A DNA stretch of 22,835 nucleotides from 70-18 sp041691815. Lineage in GTDB: Bacteria > Pseudomonadota > Alphaproteobacteria > Acetobacterales > Acetobacteraceae. Where the stretch lies: positions 1-22,835 of the forward strand of contig JBEPTZ010000069.1 in the NCBI GenBank assembly GCA_041691815.1, read 5' to 3'. This document shows positions 7,418 through 16,184 of this stretch, in pieces. Numbering within the stretch: position 1 is the first letter of the stretch; each line of letters opens with the position of its first letter. The position numbers and the translations under genes were made by a program. The notes beneath the pieces were generated by a model. It was given only the letters and a program-made list of their open reading frames with translations, was not told the DNA's origin and made no database searches.

Positions 7418-8431
7418 ATGACCCAACGCCTCTATGTCTCCTGCGCCGATGCACGGGCCATCGAGATCCTTGACCTGGATGATGCCGGCACGCTGCGGCG
7501 TCATGCGACGGTGCCGGTGCCGGGGCCGGAAGGCGAAGGGTTGAGCATGCCGCTGGCGCTCACCGCCGACCGTACCCGGCTCTACGCTGCGATCCGTACC
7601 GCGCCGTATCCGCTGGCCAGTTTCGCGGTGGCCGGCGATGGCGGGCTTGCCCTGCTGGGCAGCACCGAGTTGCCGGCCAGCATGGCCTATATCAGCGCCG
7701 TCGGCCGGCATCTGCTCAGCGCCTCCTATCCGGCGTCGCTGATCGCCAGCCATCCGATCGGCCCCGACGGTGTAGTGCACGGCCCCGCCACCCAGGTCAC
7801 CGGGACGCCCGAGAAAGCCCATTGCATCCTGCCCGACCCCGCCGGTCGCTTCGTCTACGTTCCCTGCCTCGGCGGCGATGCCATCCTGCATCTGGAACTC
7901 AACCCGGCCACCGGCACGCTCGAGCCGGTGGGGCAGGGCAGGGTGGAAGTCCGTCCTGGCGCCGGCCCGCGCCATATGCGCTTCGCCGCCGCCGGGCGCA
8001 TCGCCTATGTGCTGAACGAGCTCGATGCCAGCCTGGACACCTATGCCGTAGACCGCGCCACCGGCGCGCTCACCCTACGCCAGACCGTGCAGACCCTGCC
8101 GCAAGATACCAAGGGCCGGATCGCTGCCGCCGACCTGCATCTCACGCCGGATGGCCGCCTGCTCTACGCCAGCGAGCGGCTGACCAACACGCTCTCCGCC
8201 TGGCGCGTCGATCCCGCCACCGACCAGTTATCGCCGCTCTGCAGCGTTCCCTGCGAACCGGGCCCGCGCGGCTTCGCCATCTCGCCGGACGGCCGCTTCC
8301 TGCTCTGCGCCGGCCAGACCTCGCACCGCGTCGGCGTCTATGCGATCAACCCCGAGACCGGCGCGCTCAGCGCCATCGGCGGGCTGGATGTGGCGCGGAA
8401 CCCGAACTGGATCAGCTTCCTGCATGGATAG
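7418..8431 (+). CDS. Lactonase family protein, 6-phosphogluconolactonase-like beta-propeller
   Basis: A 337-residue protein resembling Escherichia coli Pgl, a seven-bladed beta-propeller lactonase, along its whole length. Family signatures include 'GPRHMRF' at residues 183–189 followed by 'AYVLNELDASLDTY', then 'ADLHLTPDGRLLYASER', 'GPRGFAISPDGRFLLCAGQ' and the end 'NPNWISF'. Pgl hydrolyses 6-phosphogluconolactone in the oxidative pentose phosphate pathway, but many members of this fold act on other sugar or carboxylate lactones. No signal peptide is seen, so it should be cytoplasmic. The gene is divergent from tcuAB and no zwf or edd is nearby, so a role in carboxylate catabolism is as plausible as one in glucose metabolism. 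The start is ATG with AGGA six bases upstream. I am sure of the fold and not of the substrate, so no symbol is given. Confidence 0.85.
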   Translation: MTQRLYVSCADARAIEILDLDDAGTLRRHATVPVPGPEGEGLSMPLALTADRTRLYAAIRTAPYPLASFAVAGDGGLALLGSTELPASMAYISAVGRHLLSASYPASLIASHPIGPDGVVHGPATQVTGTPEKAHCILPDPAGRFVYVPCLGGDAILHLELNPATGTLEPVGQGRVEVRPGAGPRHMRFAAAGRIAYVLNELDASLDTYAVDRATGALTLRQTVQTLPQDTKGRIAAADLHLTPDGRLLYASERLTNTLSAWRVDPATDQLSPLCSVPCEPGPRGFAISPDGRFLLCAGQTSHRVGVYAINPETGALSAIGGLDVARNPNWISFLHG

Positions 8432-8505
8432 GGCAGGCCTCAATCTGGTGGCTGGCCAGGAGATCCGGTGCCGGCACCGCGCGATGGCGGCATCTCGCGG
8501 AAGTG

Positions 8506-8535
8506 TTGTGCCGCTTTCCCGCGGGGTGGTATCTG
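8506..8535 (+). promoter_or_regulatory. Possible sigma70-type promoter for the ligase operon
   Basis: TTGTGC (8506–8511) and TATCTG (8530–8535) are 18 bases apart and about 60 bases before the small membrane protein gene. They lie in the 164-base gap after the lactonase, where a new transcript is needed unless there is read-through. The match to consensus is weak and was judged by eye only. Confidence 0.22.
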
Positions 8536-8595
8536 ACGTGCCGCTGCCCGTGGGTTCGGGCTTCGCGCTGCATACGGTGTCGTTTCGAGGAGCCG

Positions 8596-8760
8596 ATGGA
8601 ATCAACCCTGCTGTTGCTGGACTGTATTGCCATCGTCATCGCGGTGCTGTGGTATGTGCGCAACGCGACCCGCGCACCGGGTGAACCGGTCGGCGGATTG
8701 CTGCGCTTCCGGCAGGCTCCGCGCGATGGTGCGGCACGGCCGACGAAACCCCGGCGGTAG
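8596..8760 (+). CDS. Small single-pass membrane protein (54 aa)
   Basis: A short gene beginning 'MESTLLLLDCIAIVIAVLWY', with one hydrophobic helix (residues ~4–20), then a short basic cytoplasmic-type tail ending 'RPTKPRR'. A GAGGAG motif lies three bases before the ATG, which is close but usable. The stop is five bases before the start of the O-glycosylation-ligase-like gene, so the two are probably translated together. Single-helix proteins of this size next to polysaccharide polymerases or ligases may be accessory subunits, but I do not recognise a named family. The case for it being real rests on the hydrophobic helix, the ribosome binding site and the tight spacing. Confidence 0.6.
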   Translation: MESTLLLLDCIAIVIAVLWYVRNATRAPGEPVGGLLRFRQAPRDGAARPTKPRR

Positions 8761-8765
8761 CGGCA

Positions 8766-10118
8766 ATGCGCGATATCCTGTTTCTTTCCGTGATGCTGAC
8801 CATGGTGCCGCTGGCATTGCGCTTTCCGATGGTCGGCGTGATGGGCTGGGCGTGGACGGCGCTGCTGTCCCCGAACGACTGGCTGTTTTCGTATATGGCC
8901 GGTGTGCCATTCAACAAGCTGTTCGCCGGCGTCACGTTCATTTCCATGGTGCTGTGGGCGCCCCAGTTGCGCTTCCGGATGAGTCCCGCCCTGTGGCTCG
9001 TGCTCGGCCTGTTTGTCGTGGCGACATTCTCGGCAGTCTTCAGCATCGACCAGGGTGATGACGGGTGGCAGCTTTATTGGCGCCTCGTCAAGATCATGAC
9101 ATTTGCCTTCGTGATCTCGGCGGTGGTGCGCACGCGGCTGGACATCCATGCGCTCTTGCTGGCGGTTGCCCTGGGCATGGGCTTCGTGGGACTTTCCGAG
9201 GGGATGTTTTATCTGGCCACTGGCGGCGGCCACAAGATTGTTGGCAACTCCAGCGTCGGCGACAACAACCTGCTGGCGGTGGCGTTGCTCGTGGTGCTGC
9301 CGATCATTATGTACCTCGCCGGGCAGGCAGAGATCCGGCTGGTGAAGTTGGTCGGCTATGCTGCGGCGATCTTTGTGCTGGCGGCGATCATCGGCACCTT
9401 CTCGCGCGGGGCCCTGGTCGGGTTGGTGGCGGTCGCCGCGTTCATGGTGGTGGGGAGCCGCCGAAAGTTCGCCGCCATCGCTATGGTCATCGTGGTGGGC
9501 CTGGTTGTCGTGGTGGTTGCGCCGGAGAGCTGGTACGAGCGGATGGATACCATCAGCGACGCCAGCCAGGATGGCTCGTTCATGGGGCGGGTGGTCGCCT
9601 GGAAGATCAGTACAATGATCGCATTGTCGCGCCCATTGGTCGGTGGCGGGTTTCATGCGGTGCAACATCCGTTTGCCTGGGACTATTATGGCCATGACAT
9701 GCAGGTTCTCGATTTTATCGCGACTCCGGAACCGTCGGCGTTTGCGCGCGCGGCCCACAGTATTTATTTCGAAACCCTGGGAGATCTGGGATTTATCGGG
9801 CTGTTTCTGTTCCTCGGCCTGATATTCGTATCATATCGCAATGCGCGGGCGGTGCGGCGTCTTGCCGCCAATCGGCCAGATCTGCGCTGGGCTGCTGATC
9901 TTGGGCATACGCTGCAGGCCAGCCTGGTCGCGTATGCGGTCGCAGGGGCCGCGGTCAGCGTCTCGTACGTCGATCTGCTCTATATCGTGGTGGCGGTCAG
10001 CAGCCTGCTGCGTGGTCTCGTCGTCGCCGAGACGCGATTGCCGATGGCGGCGGCCCGAGCGCCGGCGCACGCCGAGCAAGCCGGGCTGCGGCCGATCGGC
10101 CGGCCGTTGTTGCGATAG
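8766..10118 (+). CDS. O-antigen ligase / exosortase-associated O-glycosylation ligase-like membrane protein
   Basis: A 450-residue polytopic membrane protein with about ten hydrophobic helices, such as 'ILFLSVMLTMVPLALRF' and 'AMVIVVGLVVVVVAP'. Two features place it in the Wzy/WaaL (O-antigen ligase/polymerase) superfamily: 'FSRGALVGL' at residues 212–220, and the large-loop motif 'HSIYFETLGDLGFIGL' starting at His331. The N-terminus 'MRDILFLSVMLTMVPLAL' and the 'TGGGHKIVG...DNNLLAVAL' region resemble the subfamily annotated as putative O-glycosylation ligase of exosortase-A systems. Such enzymes transfer or polymerise lipid-linked glycans on the periplasmic face. The nearby PEP-CTERM metalloprotease fits an exosortase-type surface system, but no exosortase gene is in the window. 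Translation is probably coupled to the 54-residue gene five bases upstream, as no strong ribosome binding site is seen. Confidence 0.8.
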   Translation: MRDILFLSVMLTMVPLALRFPMVGVMGWAWTALLSPNDWLFSYMAGVPFNKLFAGVTFISMVLWAPQLRFRMSPALWLVLGLFVVATFSAVFSIDQGDDGWQLYWRLVKIMTFAFVISAVVRTRLDIHALLLAVALGMGFVGLSEGMFYLATGGGHKIVGNSSVGDNNLLAVALLVVLPIIMYLAGQAEIRLVKLVGYAAAIFVLAAIIGTFSRGALVGLVAVAAFMVVGSRRKFAAIAMVIVVGLVVVVVAPESWYERMDTISDASQDGSFMGRVVAWKISTMIALSRPLVGGGFHAVQHPFAWDYYGHDMQVLDFIATPEPSAFARAAHSIYFETLGDLGFIGLFLFLGLIFVSYRNARAVRRLAANRPDLRWAADLGHTLQASLVAYAVAGAAVSVSYVDLLYIVVAVSSLLRGLVVAETRLPMAAARAPAHAEQAGLRPIGRPLLR

Positions 10119-10193
10119 GCGGTCCCGCCGTCTGGCGCGATAATCCACGACACCATGGACGCACGCGACGCTGCACTCTACGTAGCAGCGATG

Positions 10194-11186
10194 ATGAAGG
10201 CCGCTATCGTCGGGATCGCCGGGTCCGTGCTCGCCGCAAGCGAGGCGGCGGCGCTGTGCGCTGCGCGTCCCGCCGGGGTGATCCTGTTCGGCCGGAATAT
10301 CGTCGACGGCGGGCAATTGCGCCTCCTGGTGGCCGCCCTGCGCGCCGTGCTGCCGGCAGATGCGGTGCTGATGCTCGATCAGGAGGGCGGGCGTGTGGCG
10401 CGGCTACGGCCGCCGCATTGGCTGGCCCATCCCGCTGCGGGCGCGCTCGGCGCGTTGTATTGTGCCGACCATGCCGCCGGTCTGCGGGCCGCCTATCTGA
10501 CCGGCGCGCTGATCGGGCTCGACTGCGCCGAGGCCGGCTTCGATGTCGCCTGCGCCCCGGTGCTGGATCTGCGCCGCGCTGATGCCAATGCGGTGGTCGG
10601 CGACCGCGCCTATGGCGAAACCCCCGCCACCGTCGCCCGCATGGCCCGCGCGGTTGCCTCCGGCCTGCTGGCGGCCGGCGTGCAGCCGGTTGGCAAGCAC
10701 GCCCCCGGCCATGGCCGGGCCATGGTCGACAGCCATCTAGCGTTGCCGGTGGTTGATGGTCGCGATCTTGACCGCGACCTTGCGCCATTCGCCGCGAACA
10801 CCGACCTTCCCTGGCTGATGACCGCGCATATTCTGTATCCGGCCTGGGATGTCGCGCGTCCGGCCACGCTGTCGCCGGTGGTGATCGGCGAGGTCATCCG
10901 TGGCCGTATCGGCTTTCCTGGCCTGCTGGTCACCGACGATCTGGCGATGCAGGCGCTCAGCGGCGCCCCTGCCGAGCGGGCTGTCGCCGCACTGGCCGCC
11001 GGCTGCGATATCGCATTGTATTGCCCTGGCGACGCTGCGGGAACCGCGGCGGTGCTGGAGGCGGTAGCTGACCTCACGCCCCAAGCCGCCATCCGGTTGG
11101 CCCAGGCCGCCGCCCTGACCCGCCACCGCCGCCTGCCGCTCGACCGGGCGGCGCTGCTGGCCGAACGGAGTGTGCTGATCCCTTGA
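10194..11186 (+). CDS. nagZ: Beta-N-acetylhexosaminidase NagZ
   Basis: A family 3 glycoside hydrolase of 330 residues that removes N-acetylglucosamine from anhydro-muropeptides during peptidoglycan recycling in the cytoplasm. The KHxPGHG motif is present as K168-H-A-P-G-H-G174. It is followed by the loop dyad D179-S-H181 that serves as acid/base in NagZ. The nucleophile is Asp248 in 'VTDDLAMQAL'. I chose the ATG at 10194 because NagZ proteins typically begin M-K-A-A-I. In-frame ATGs at 10155 and 10191 would add 13 or 1 residues, and none of the three has a strong ribosome binding site. The gene heads the nagZ–scpAB–tat–serS block seen in many alphaproteobacteria. Its stop codon overlaps the TTG start of the M50 protease gene. 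Confidence 0.92.
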   Translation: MKAAIVGIAGSVLAASEAAALCAARPAGVILFGRNIVDGGQLRLLVAALRAVLPADAVLMLDQEGGRVARLRPPHWLAHPAAGALGALYCADHAAGLRAAYLTGALIGLDCAEAGFDVACAPVLDLRRADANAVVGDRAYGETPATVARMARAVASGLLAAGVQPVGKHAPGHGRAMVDSHLALPVVDGRDLDRDLAPFAANTDLPWLMTAHILYPAWDVARPATLSPVVIGEVIRGRIGFPGLLVTDDLAMQALSGAPAERAVAALAAGCDIALYCPGDAAGTAAVLEAVADLTPQAAIRLAQAAALTRHRRLPLDRAALLAERSVLIP

Positions 11187-11878
11187 CCGAAATCATTCTC
11201 TCGCTGCTCGCCGCAGTACTGGCGATCACCCTGCACGAGGCGGCGCACGGCTACGCCGCCCTGGCGTTGGGCGACGACACCGCCAGGAGCATGGGCCGGC
11301 TGTCGCTGAACCCGCTGCGCCATGTCGATCGCTTCGGCACAATCCTGTTGCCGGGGTTCCTGGTGATCTCGCAGTTGCTCACCCTCGGCCGGGTCGCCTT
11401 CCTGTTCGGCTGGGCCAAACCGGTGCCGGTGGCCGCCTGGCGGTTCCGCAACCCTCGCCGGGGCATGATGATCGTCGCCGCCGCCGGCCCGGCGATGAAC
11501 TTCTTCCTAGCCTGGCTCGGTGGCCTGGCGCTGTTCCTGGAACCGGTGTTCTCCCGCGATCTGGCGGCGATGCTGGAGCAGTTCATCTATTATTTCATCC
11601 TGGTCAACCTGGTGCTCGGCCTGTTCAACCTGCTGCCGATCCCGCCGCTGGATGGCGGGCGAATCGCTGTCGGCCTGCTGCCGGAGCGCCTGGCGATGGC
11701 CTGGGCGCGGATGGAGCGCGCCGGCATCGCTATCGTGCTGCTGGTGGTGTTCCTGCTGCCGCTGCTGTTGCAGGAGTTCGGCATCGACTTCGATCCGGTC
11801 CGCGACGGCCTCGGCCACATCCTGCCCTGGGCGATCCGGCTGGTGTTGCAACTCTCCGGGCACGGGGCCGGTGGCTGA
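11183..11878 (+). CDS. Site-2 protease family (M50) zinc metalloprotease
   Basis: A 231-residue membrane metalloprotease with the zinc motif H18-E-A-A-H22 inside its first transmembrane helix. The second ligand-bearing motif, 'NLLPIPPLDGGR', lies near residue 150, as in the small S2P/RseP-like subgroup without PDZ domains. Several hydrophobic helices surround these motifs. S2P enzymes cut membrane-embedded substrates, such as anti-sigma factors, after an initial cleavage. The substrate here cannot be told. The start is TTG, overlapping the nagZ stop by four bases, and the end overlaps the GTG start of scpA by eight bases. Translation of the three genes is therefore likely coupled. This gene lies between nagZ and scpA, which are adjacent in many other alphaproteobacteria. 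Confidence 0.9.
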   Translation: MTEIILSLLAAVLAITLHEAAHGYAALALGDDTARSMGRLSLNPLRHVDRFGTILLPGFLVISQLLTLGRVAFLFGWAKPVPVAAWRFRNPRRGMMIVAAAGPAMNFFLAWLGGLALFLEPVFSRDLAAMLEQFIYYFILVNLVLGLFNLLPIPPLDGGRIAVGLLPERLAMAWARMERAGIAIVLLVVFLLPLLLQEFGIDFDPVRDGLGHILPWAIRLVLQLSGHGAGG

Positions 11879-12678
11879 ACCGCAGCAGCCCCCTGAGCCG
11901 TTCGGGGCGTCGATCCCCGCCGATGCGCTGCTGCTGCGGCTGGACGGCTTCGAGGGTCCGCTCGACCTGCTGCTGGACTTGGCCCGCGGCCAGAAGGTGG
12001 ACCTCGCGCGCATCTCCATCCTCGCCCTGGTCGAGCAATACCTGACGGTAATTGAGGGCGCGCGGCGCATCCGGCTGGAACTGGCGGCCGACTGGCTGGT
12101 GATGGCGGCCTGGCTGACCTGGCTGAAATCCCGCCTGCTGCTGCCCACCGGCAGCGAGGCCGCCGACGAAGCCGAGACCGCCGCCGAAATCCTCGCCGCC
12201 CGGCTGCGCGACCTGCAGGTGGTGCGGGCGGCGGCGATCTGGCTCGGCGGCCGGCTGCAACTCGGCCAGGACGTGTTCGCCCGCGGCGCCGCCGAGGACC
12301 TGACCGAAACCGACCGCTCCCGCCTCGCCGCCGACCTGCCCGGCCTGCTGCGCGCCTATCTTGGCGCCGCCCGGCGTGGCGCCACCGGCCGCCGCTATCG
12401 CCCGGCGCAACTCACCGTCTGGACGGTGCAGAGTGCCCTGGCCCGGCTGGCGCAGTTGGTCGGCTCGCTGCCCGACTGGGCCAGCCTGGAGCAGTTCCTG
12501 CCCGATAGCCTGGCCACACCGATGGAACGCCGCGCCGCGCTGTCCAGCACCCTGCTGGCCGGGCTGGAGATGGCGCGCGGCGGTGCCATCCGTCTCCGCC
12601 AGGAGGCCGCCTTCGGCCCGATCCTGGTTGGGCGCGGCCTGCATGACCTGCCACCCACCACGCTCGATGAGACCGATG

Positions 12679-12695
<17 letters not shown>
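11871..12695 (+). CDS. scpA: Segregation and condensation protein A (ScpA)
   Basis: A 274-residue kleisin subunit that, with ScpB, bridges the two SMC heads of the bacterial condensin and drives chromosome segregation. The family signature 'FEGPLDLLLDLA' starts at F27, followed by 'VDLARISILALVEQYL' and 'AADWLVMAAWLTWLKSRLLL', the N-terminal SMC-neck-binding helices. The C-terminal winged helix ends near 'GAIRLRQEAAFGPI'. The start is GTG at 11871, eight bases inside the preceding gene. Reading further upstream in this frame gives only out-of-frame translation of the M50 gene. The scpA stop falls downstream of the candidate ATGs for scpB, so the two overlap. Confidence 0.93.
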
Positions 12696-13280
<585 letters not shown>

Positions 13281-13284
<4 letters not shown>

Positions 13285-13394
13285 GCGTGGCGGGTTCCGC
13301 CATAATCGGTTTCCTGCTAGCTAGCCGGCACAGGAGAGTGACGGCGCGCATGACCAGGATGGCCCACACACACGAGCCCGCGACCCATGTTTGA
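13281..13394 (+). CDS. 37-codon ORF bridging scpB and tatB (doubtful)
   Basis: The ATG overlaps the scpB stop (ATGA) and the stop (TGA, 13392–13394) lies six bases into tatB. The product begins 'MSVAGSAIIGFLLASRHRRV', a short hydrophobic stretch followed by a basic segment. It does not resemble TatA, which usually sits at this spot. Its likely use, if translated, is to carry ribosomes from scpB to tatB, which has no clear ribosome binding site. It may equally be a chance ORF. Confidence 0.3.
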
Positions 13395-13869
13395 CTTTGC
13401 ATGGACGGAAATCGCCGTGGTGGTGGTGGTGGCGCTGATCGCCATCGGCCCGAAGGATATGCCGGTGGCGCTGCGCGCGGTCACCAACGCGATCAAGAAG
13501 GCCCGTCGCATGGCCTCCGAGTTCCAGACCCATGTCGACGAGATGGTCAAGGACGCCAATCTCGGCGAGGTGCGCGACCAGATCAACGAGCTGCGCAATT
13601 TCGACATCAAGGGTGCGGTGGAGCGCGCGGTGGATCCGGACGGATCGCTCTCTTCCACCTTCGACTCCAACCCGCTGGACCCCGAAGGCTGGAGTACCGG
13701 CGACCAGCCAACGCCGCCGGCGGTGGAGCAGGCCGAACTGGAGCCGGAGCCGCTCGACCCGGAACTGCTCGCCATCCCCGCCTTCATTCCACCGCAGGTG
13801 GCGCGCCCGCCGAGTCCGCCGGCATTTTTACCGCCTGCGACCGTGCTGCATCCCGCGCCGCACGCCTGA
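13387..13869 (+). CDS. tatB: Sec-independent protein translocase subunit TatB
   Basis: A 160-residue membrane protein that, with TatC, forms the receptor for twin-arginine signal peptides. It has an N-terminal membrane helix ('VVVVVALIAIG') with Glu8 and the Gly21-Pro22 hinge of TatB, then an amphipathic helix ('LRAVTNAIKKARRMASEF'), then a long acidic, proline-rich tail. The start 'MFDFAWTEI' closely matches the E. coli TatB start. The length and the acidic tail favour TatB over the shorter TatA. No strong ribosome binding site precedes the ATG, and a small ORF from scpB overlaps it. It lies 30 bases before tatC. No tatA is found beside it, so either TatA is encoded elsewhere or another protein supplies its role. 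Confidence 0.9.
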   Translation: MFDFAWTEIAVVVVVALIAIGPKDMPVALRAVTNAIKKARRMASEFQTHVDEMVKDANLGEVRDQINELRNFDIKGAVERAVDPDGSLSSTFDSNPLDPEGWSTGDQPTPPAVEQAELEPEPLDPELLAIPAFIPPQVARPPSPPAFLPPATVLHPAPHA

Positions 13870-13899
13870 GCGCAAACCGCCGTATCGGACAGGACCATC

Positions 13900-14715
13900 G
13901 TGGCAAAGACCGAACAAGAAGACGTAATCGACGACAAGCCGATGCCGCTACTCGATCATCTGATCGAACTGCGCACCAGGCTGCTGTGGTCGGCGGTGGC
14001 GTTCTTCCTGGCCTTCTTCGTCTGCTATTATTTCTCCGGCCATATCTACAAGTTCCTGGCGCAGCCGCTGGCCGATGTGTTCGCCGGCAACCACGAAGCC
14101 CGGCGGATGATCTACACCAGCCTCACCGAGGCGTTCTTCACCTATATCAAGGTGGCGTTCTTCGGGGCGGCGTTCATCTCCTTCCCGGTTGCCGCCACGC
14201 AGCTTTGGATGTTCATCGCCCCCGGTCTGTATCGCAGCGAGAAGCGGGCGATGGCGCCGTTCCTGGTGGCCTCGCCGATCCTGTTCCTGATGGGCGCGGC
14301 GCTGGCGTATTATTTCGTCTTCCCGTTCGCCTGGAAGTTCTTCATCAGCTTCGAAAGCCCGGGCGGCCAGGGTGGGATCGCCATCCAGCTCGAGGCCAAG
14401 GTCGGCGAGTATCTCGACCTGGTGATGAAGCTGATCTTCGCCTTCGGCATCGCCTTCCAACTCCCGGTGGCGCTGTCGCTGATGGCCAAGGTCGGCATCG
14501 TCACCTCCAAGGGCCTGAAGAAATACCGTCGCTACGCCATCGTCGGCATGTTCGTCATCGCCGCCGTGCTGGCGCCGCCGGACGTAATCACCCAATGCGG
14601 CCTCGCGCTGCCGCTGGTGGCGCTGTACGAATTGTCGATCATCGCCGCCAAGATCGTCGAACCGAAACGGGTCGACGACGACGAGGACGAGGCCGACGGC
14701 GAGGCCAAGACATGA
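13900..14715 (+). CDS. tatC: Sec-independent protein translocase subunit TatC
   Basis: A 271-residue polytopic protein, the core of the Tat translocon, which recognises the twin-arginine motif on its cytoplasmic face. The N-terminal 'LLDHLIELRTRLL' carries Glu23, and the first cytoplasmic loop, 'FIAPGLYRSEKR' (residues 105–116), carries Glu114. Both glutamates correspond to the signal-peptide-binding residues of E. coli TatC. Six hydrophobic helices can be traced, ending before an acidic cytoplasmic tail ('DDDEDEADGEA'). The start is GTG at 13900, preceded by GGACAGGA. It is co-oriented with tatB and 30 bases downstream, so they form an operon. Confidence 0.95.
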   Translation: MAKTEQEDVIDDKPMPLLDHLIELRTRLLWSAVAFFLAFFVCYYFSGHIYKFLAQPLADVFAGNHEARRMIYTSLTEAFFTYIKVAFFGAAFISFPVAATQLWMFIAPGLYRSEKRAMAPFLVASPILFLMGAALAYYFVFPFAWKFFISFESPGGQGGIAIQLEAKVGEYLDLVMKLIFAFGIAFQLPVALSLMAKVGIVTSKGLKKYRRYAIVGMFVIAAVLAPPDVITQCGLALPLVALYELSIIAAKIVEPKRVDDDEDEADGEAKT

Positions 14716-14812
14716 TCCGGCAACATGGTGCGCGGGACCGATCGCGGCGGTAGCGCAGCTATATCGACGCCTCCGCGTTCCATGCCCTGATTGCCCCCGA
14801 AAGGGACCGAAC

Positions 14813-16087
14813 ATGCACGATATCCGCACCATCCGCGCCGACGGCGCGGCCTTCGACGCCGCTCTGGCCCGCCGCTTCCTGGCCCCGATGTCCGAGACCC
14901 TGCTCAGGCTGGACGCCGAGCGCCGGGATGCCGTCGCCTTCGTCCAGGCCGCCCAGGAGCGCCGCAATGCGATCTCCAAGCAAATCGGCGAGATGAAGCG
15001 GCGCGGCGAGTCCACCGCCGAACTGGAGGCGGAGGTGGCAGCGCTGCGCGGGGACGTCCTCGACGCCACCAAGGCCCGCGCCGCGGCACTGGACGAGGAA
15101 CTGCAGACCACCCTGGCCGCCATCCCCAACCTGCTCGACCCCGATGTGCCGGACGGCGACGAGAGTGCCAACGTCGTGCTGAAGCAGGTCGGCGAACCGC
15201 GCCCCCTCGGCTTCCCCGCCCGCCAGCATTTCGAACTCGGCGAGGCGCTCGGGATGATGGATTTCGAGACCGCCGCCAAAATCGCCGGCAGCCGCTTCAC
15301 CATCCTGCGCGGCCCACTGGCGCGGCTGGAACGCGCCCTCGGCCAGTTCATGCTCGACCTGCACACCACCGAGCACGGTTACACCGAGACCGCGGTGCCC
15401 ACCCTGGTCAACGACGCCGCGATGTTCGGCACCAACCAGTTGCCGAAATTCGCCGAGGACAGCTTCCGCACCACCGATGGCCGCTGGCTGATCGCCACCT
15501 CGGAAATCCCGCTGACCAACATGGCGGCCGGCGAAATTCTCGCCGAGAAACAACTGCCGATCCGCGTCACCGCACTCACCGACTGCTTCCGCAGCGAGGC
15601 CGGCGCGGCCGGGCGCGACACCCGCGGCATGCTGCGCCAGCACCAGTTCCGCAAGGTCGAACTGGTCTCCATCGCCCACCCCGACCGCAGCGAAGCGGAG
15701 CAGGAACGCATGACCGGCTGCGCCGAAAAGGTGCTGGAACTGCTGGAACTGCCCTATCGCCGGGTGGTGCTGGCCGCCGGCGACACCGGCTTCGGCGCCG
15801 CGCGAACCTTCGACCTGGAGGTATGGCTGCCCGGCCAGGCGGCCTGGCGGGAAATCTCCTCCTGCTCCAACACCCGCGCCTTCCAGGCCCGCCGGATGAA
15901 TGCCCGCTTCCGCGCCGCTGACGGCAAGACGGTGGCGCATGTCCATACCTTGAACGGCTCCGGAGTTGCGGTCGGCCGGGCGCTGATCGCGGTGATGGAA
16001 AACCACCAGCAGGCCGACGGCGGCATCGCCATTCCGAAGATTTTGCGTCCCTGGATGGCCGGATTGGAGCGGATTAGTCCAAAATAA
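14813..16087 (+). CDS. serS: Seryl-tRNA synthetase
   Basis: A class II aminoacyl-tRNA synthetase of 424 residues that charges tRNA-Ser and, where present, tRNA-Sec. The N-terminal ~100 residues form the antiparallel coiled-coil arm that grips the long variable arm of the tRNA ('RRNAISKQIGEMKRRGEST', then 'LEAEVAALRGDVLDATKA'). Motif 2 starts at F259 ('FRSEAGAAGRDTRGMLR'), and motif 3 is near N381 ('NGSGVAVGRALIAVMEN'). The ATG is preceded by AGGGA six bases upstream. It follows tatC after 97 bases, which could hold its own promoter (a TATATC element sits at 14760–14765 without a clear −35). The synteny tatC–serS is common in alphaproteobacteria. The next genes there are often surE and pcm, which are not present here. 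Confidence 0.96.
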   Translation: MHDIRTIRADGAAFDAALARRFLAPMSETLLRLDAERRDAVAFVQAAQERRNAISKQIGEMKRRGESTAELEAEVAALRGDVLDATKARAAALDEELQTTLAAIPNLLDPDVPDGDESANVVLKQVGEPRPLGFPARQHFELGEALGMMDFETAAKIAGSRFTILRGPLARLERALGQFMLDLHTTEHGYTETAVPTLVNDAAMFGTNQLPKFAEDSFRTTDGRWLIATSEIPLTNMAAGEILAEKQLPIRVTALTDCFRSEAGAAGRDTRGMLRQHQFRKVELVSIAHPDRSEAEQERMTGCAEKVLELLELPYRRVVLAAGDTGFGAARTFDLEVWLPGQAAWREISSCSNTRAFQARRMNARFRAADGKTVAHVHTLNGSGVAVGRALIAVMENHQQADGGIAIPKILRPWMAGLERISPK

Positions 16088-16159
16088 CGTCTTACAATCA
16101 GGTTTCACCCAGAATGGTATCTGGATGCGACACGACTCCTGATGTATTTGCGAGAGACT

Positions 16160-16170
16160 GTAAATTTTAC
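16160..16170. promoter_or_regulatory. Short AT-rich inverted repeat upstream of metalloprotease gene
   Basis: GTAAA-T-TTTAC is a perfect five-base inverted repeat ending 14 bases before the metalloprotease ATG, in the 97-base gap after serS. This gap is AT-richer than its surroundings and is the likely promoter region. The repeat could be an operator or part of a −10 region. No terminator with a T-run is seen after serS. Confidence 0.25.
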
Positions 16171-16184
16171 CAGGAATCGTCGAG

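Noticed and set aside
8412..9758. 448-codon minus-strand frame across the ligase gene
   Set aside because: H/R/Q-rich translation with no domain; the opposite strand shows membrane helices and ligase motifs.
10118..10129. GGCGG-TC-CCGCC hairpin after the ligase gene as a terminator
   Set aside because: Very short with a two-base loop and no T-run; such dyads arise often by chance at this GC content.
13401..14753. 450-codon plus-strand frame across tatB and tatC
   Set aside because: It runs out of frame through two well-recognised genes and its product is R/G-rich with no domain.
14759..16108. 449-codon minus-strand frame opposite serS
   Set aside because: Antisense of a clear seryl-tRNA synthetase with motifs 2 and 3; no recognisable domain.
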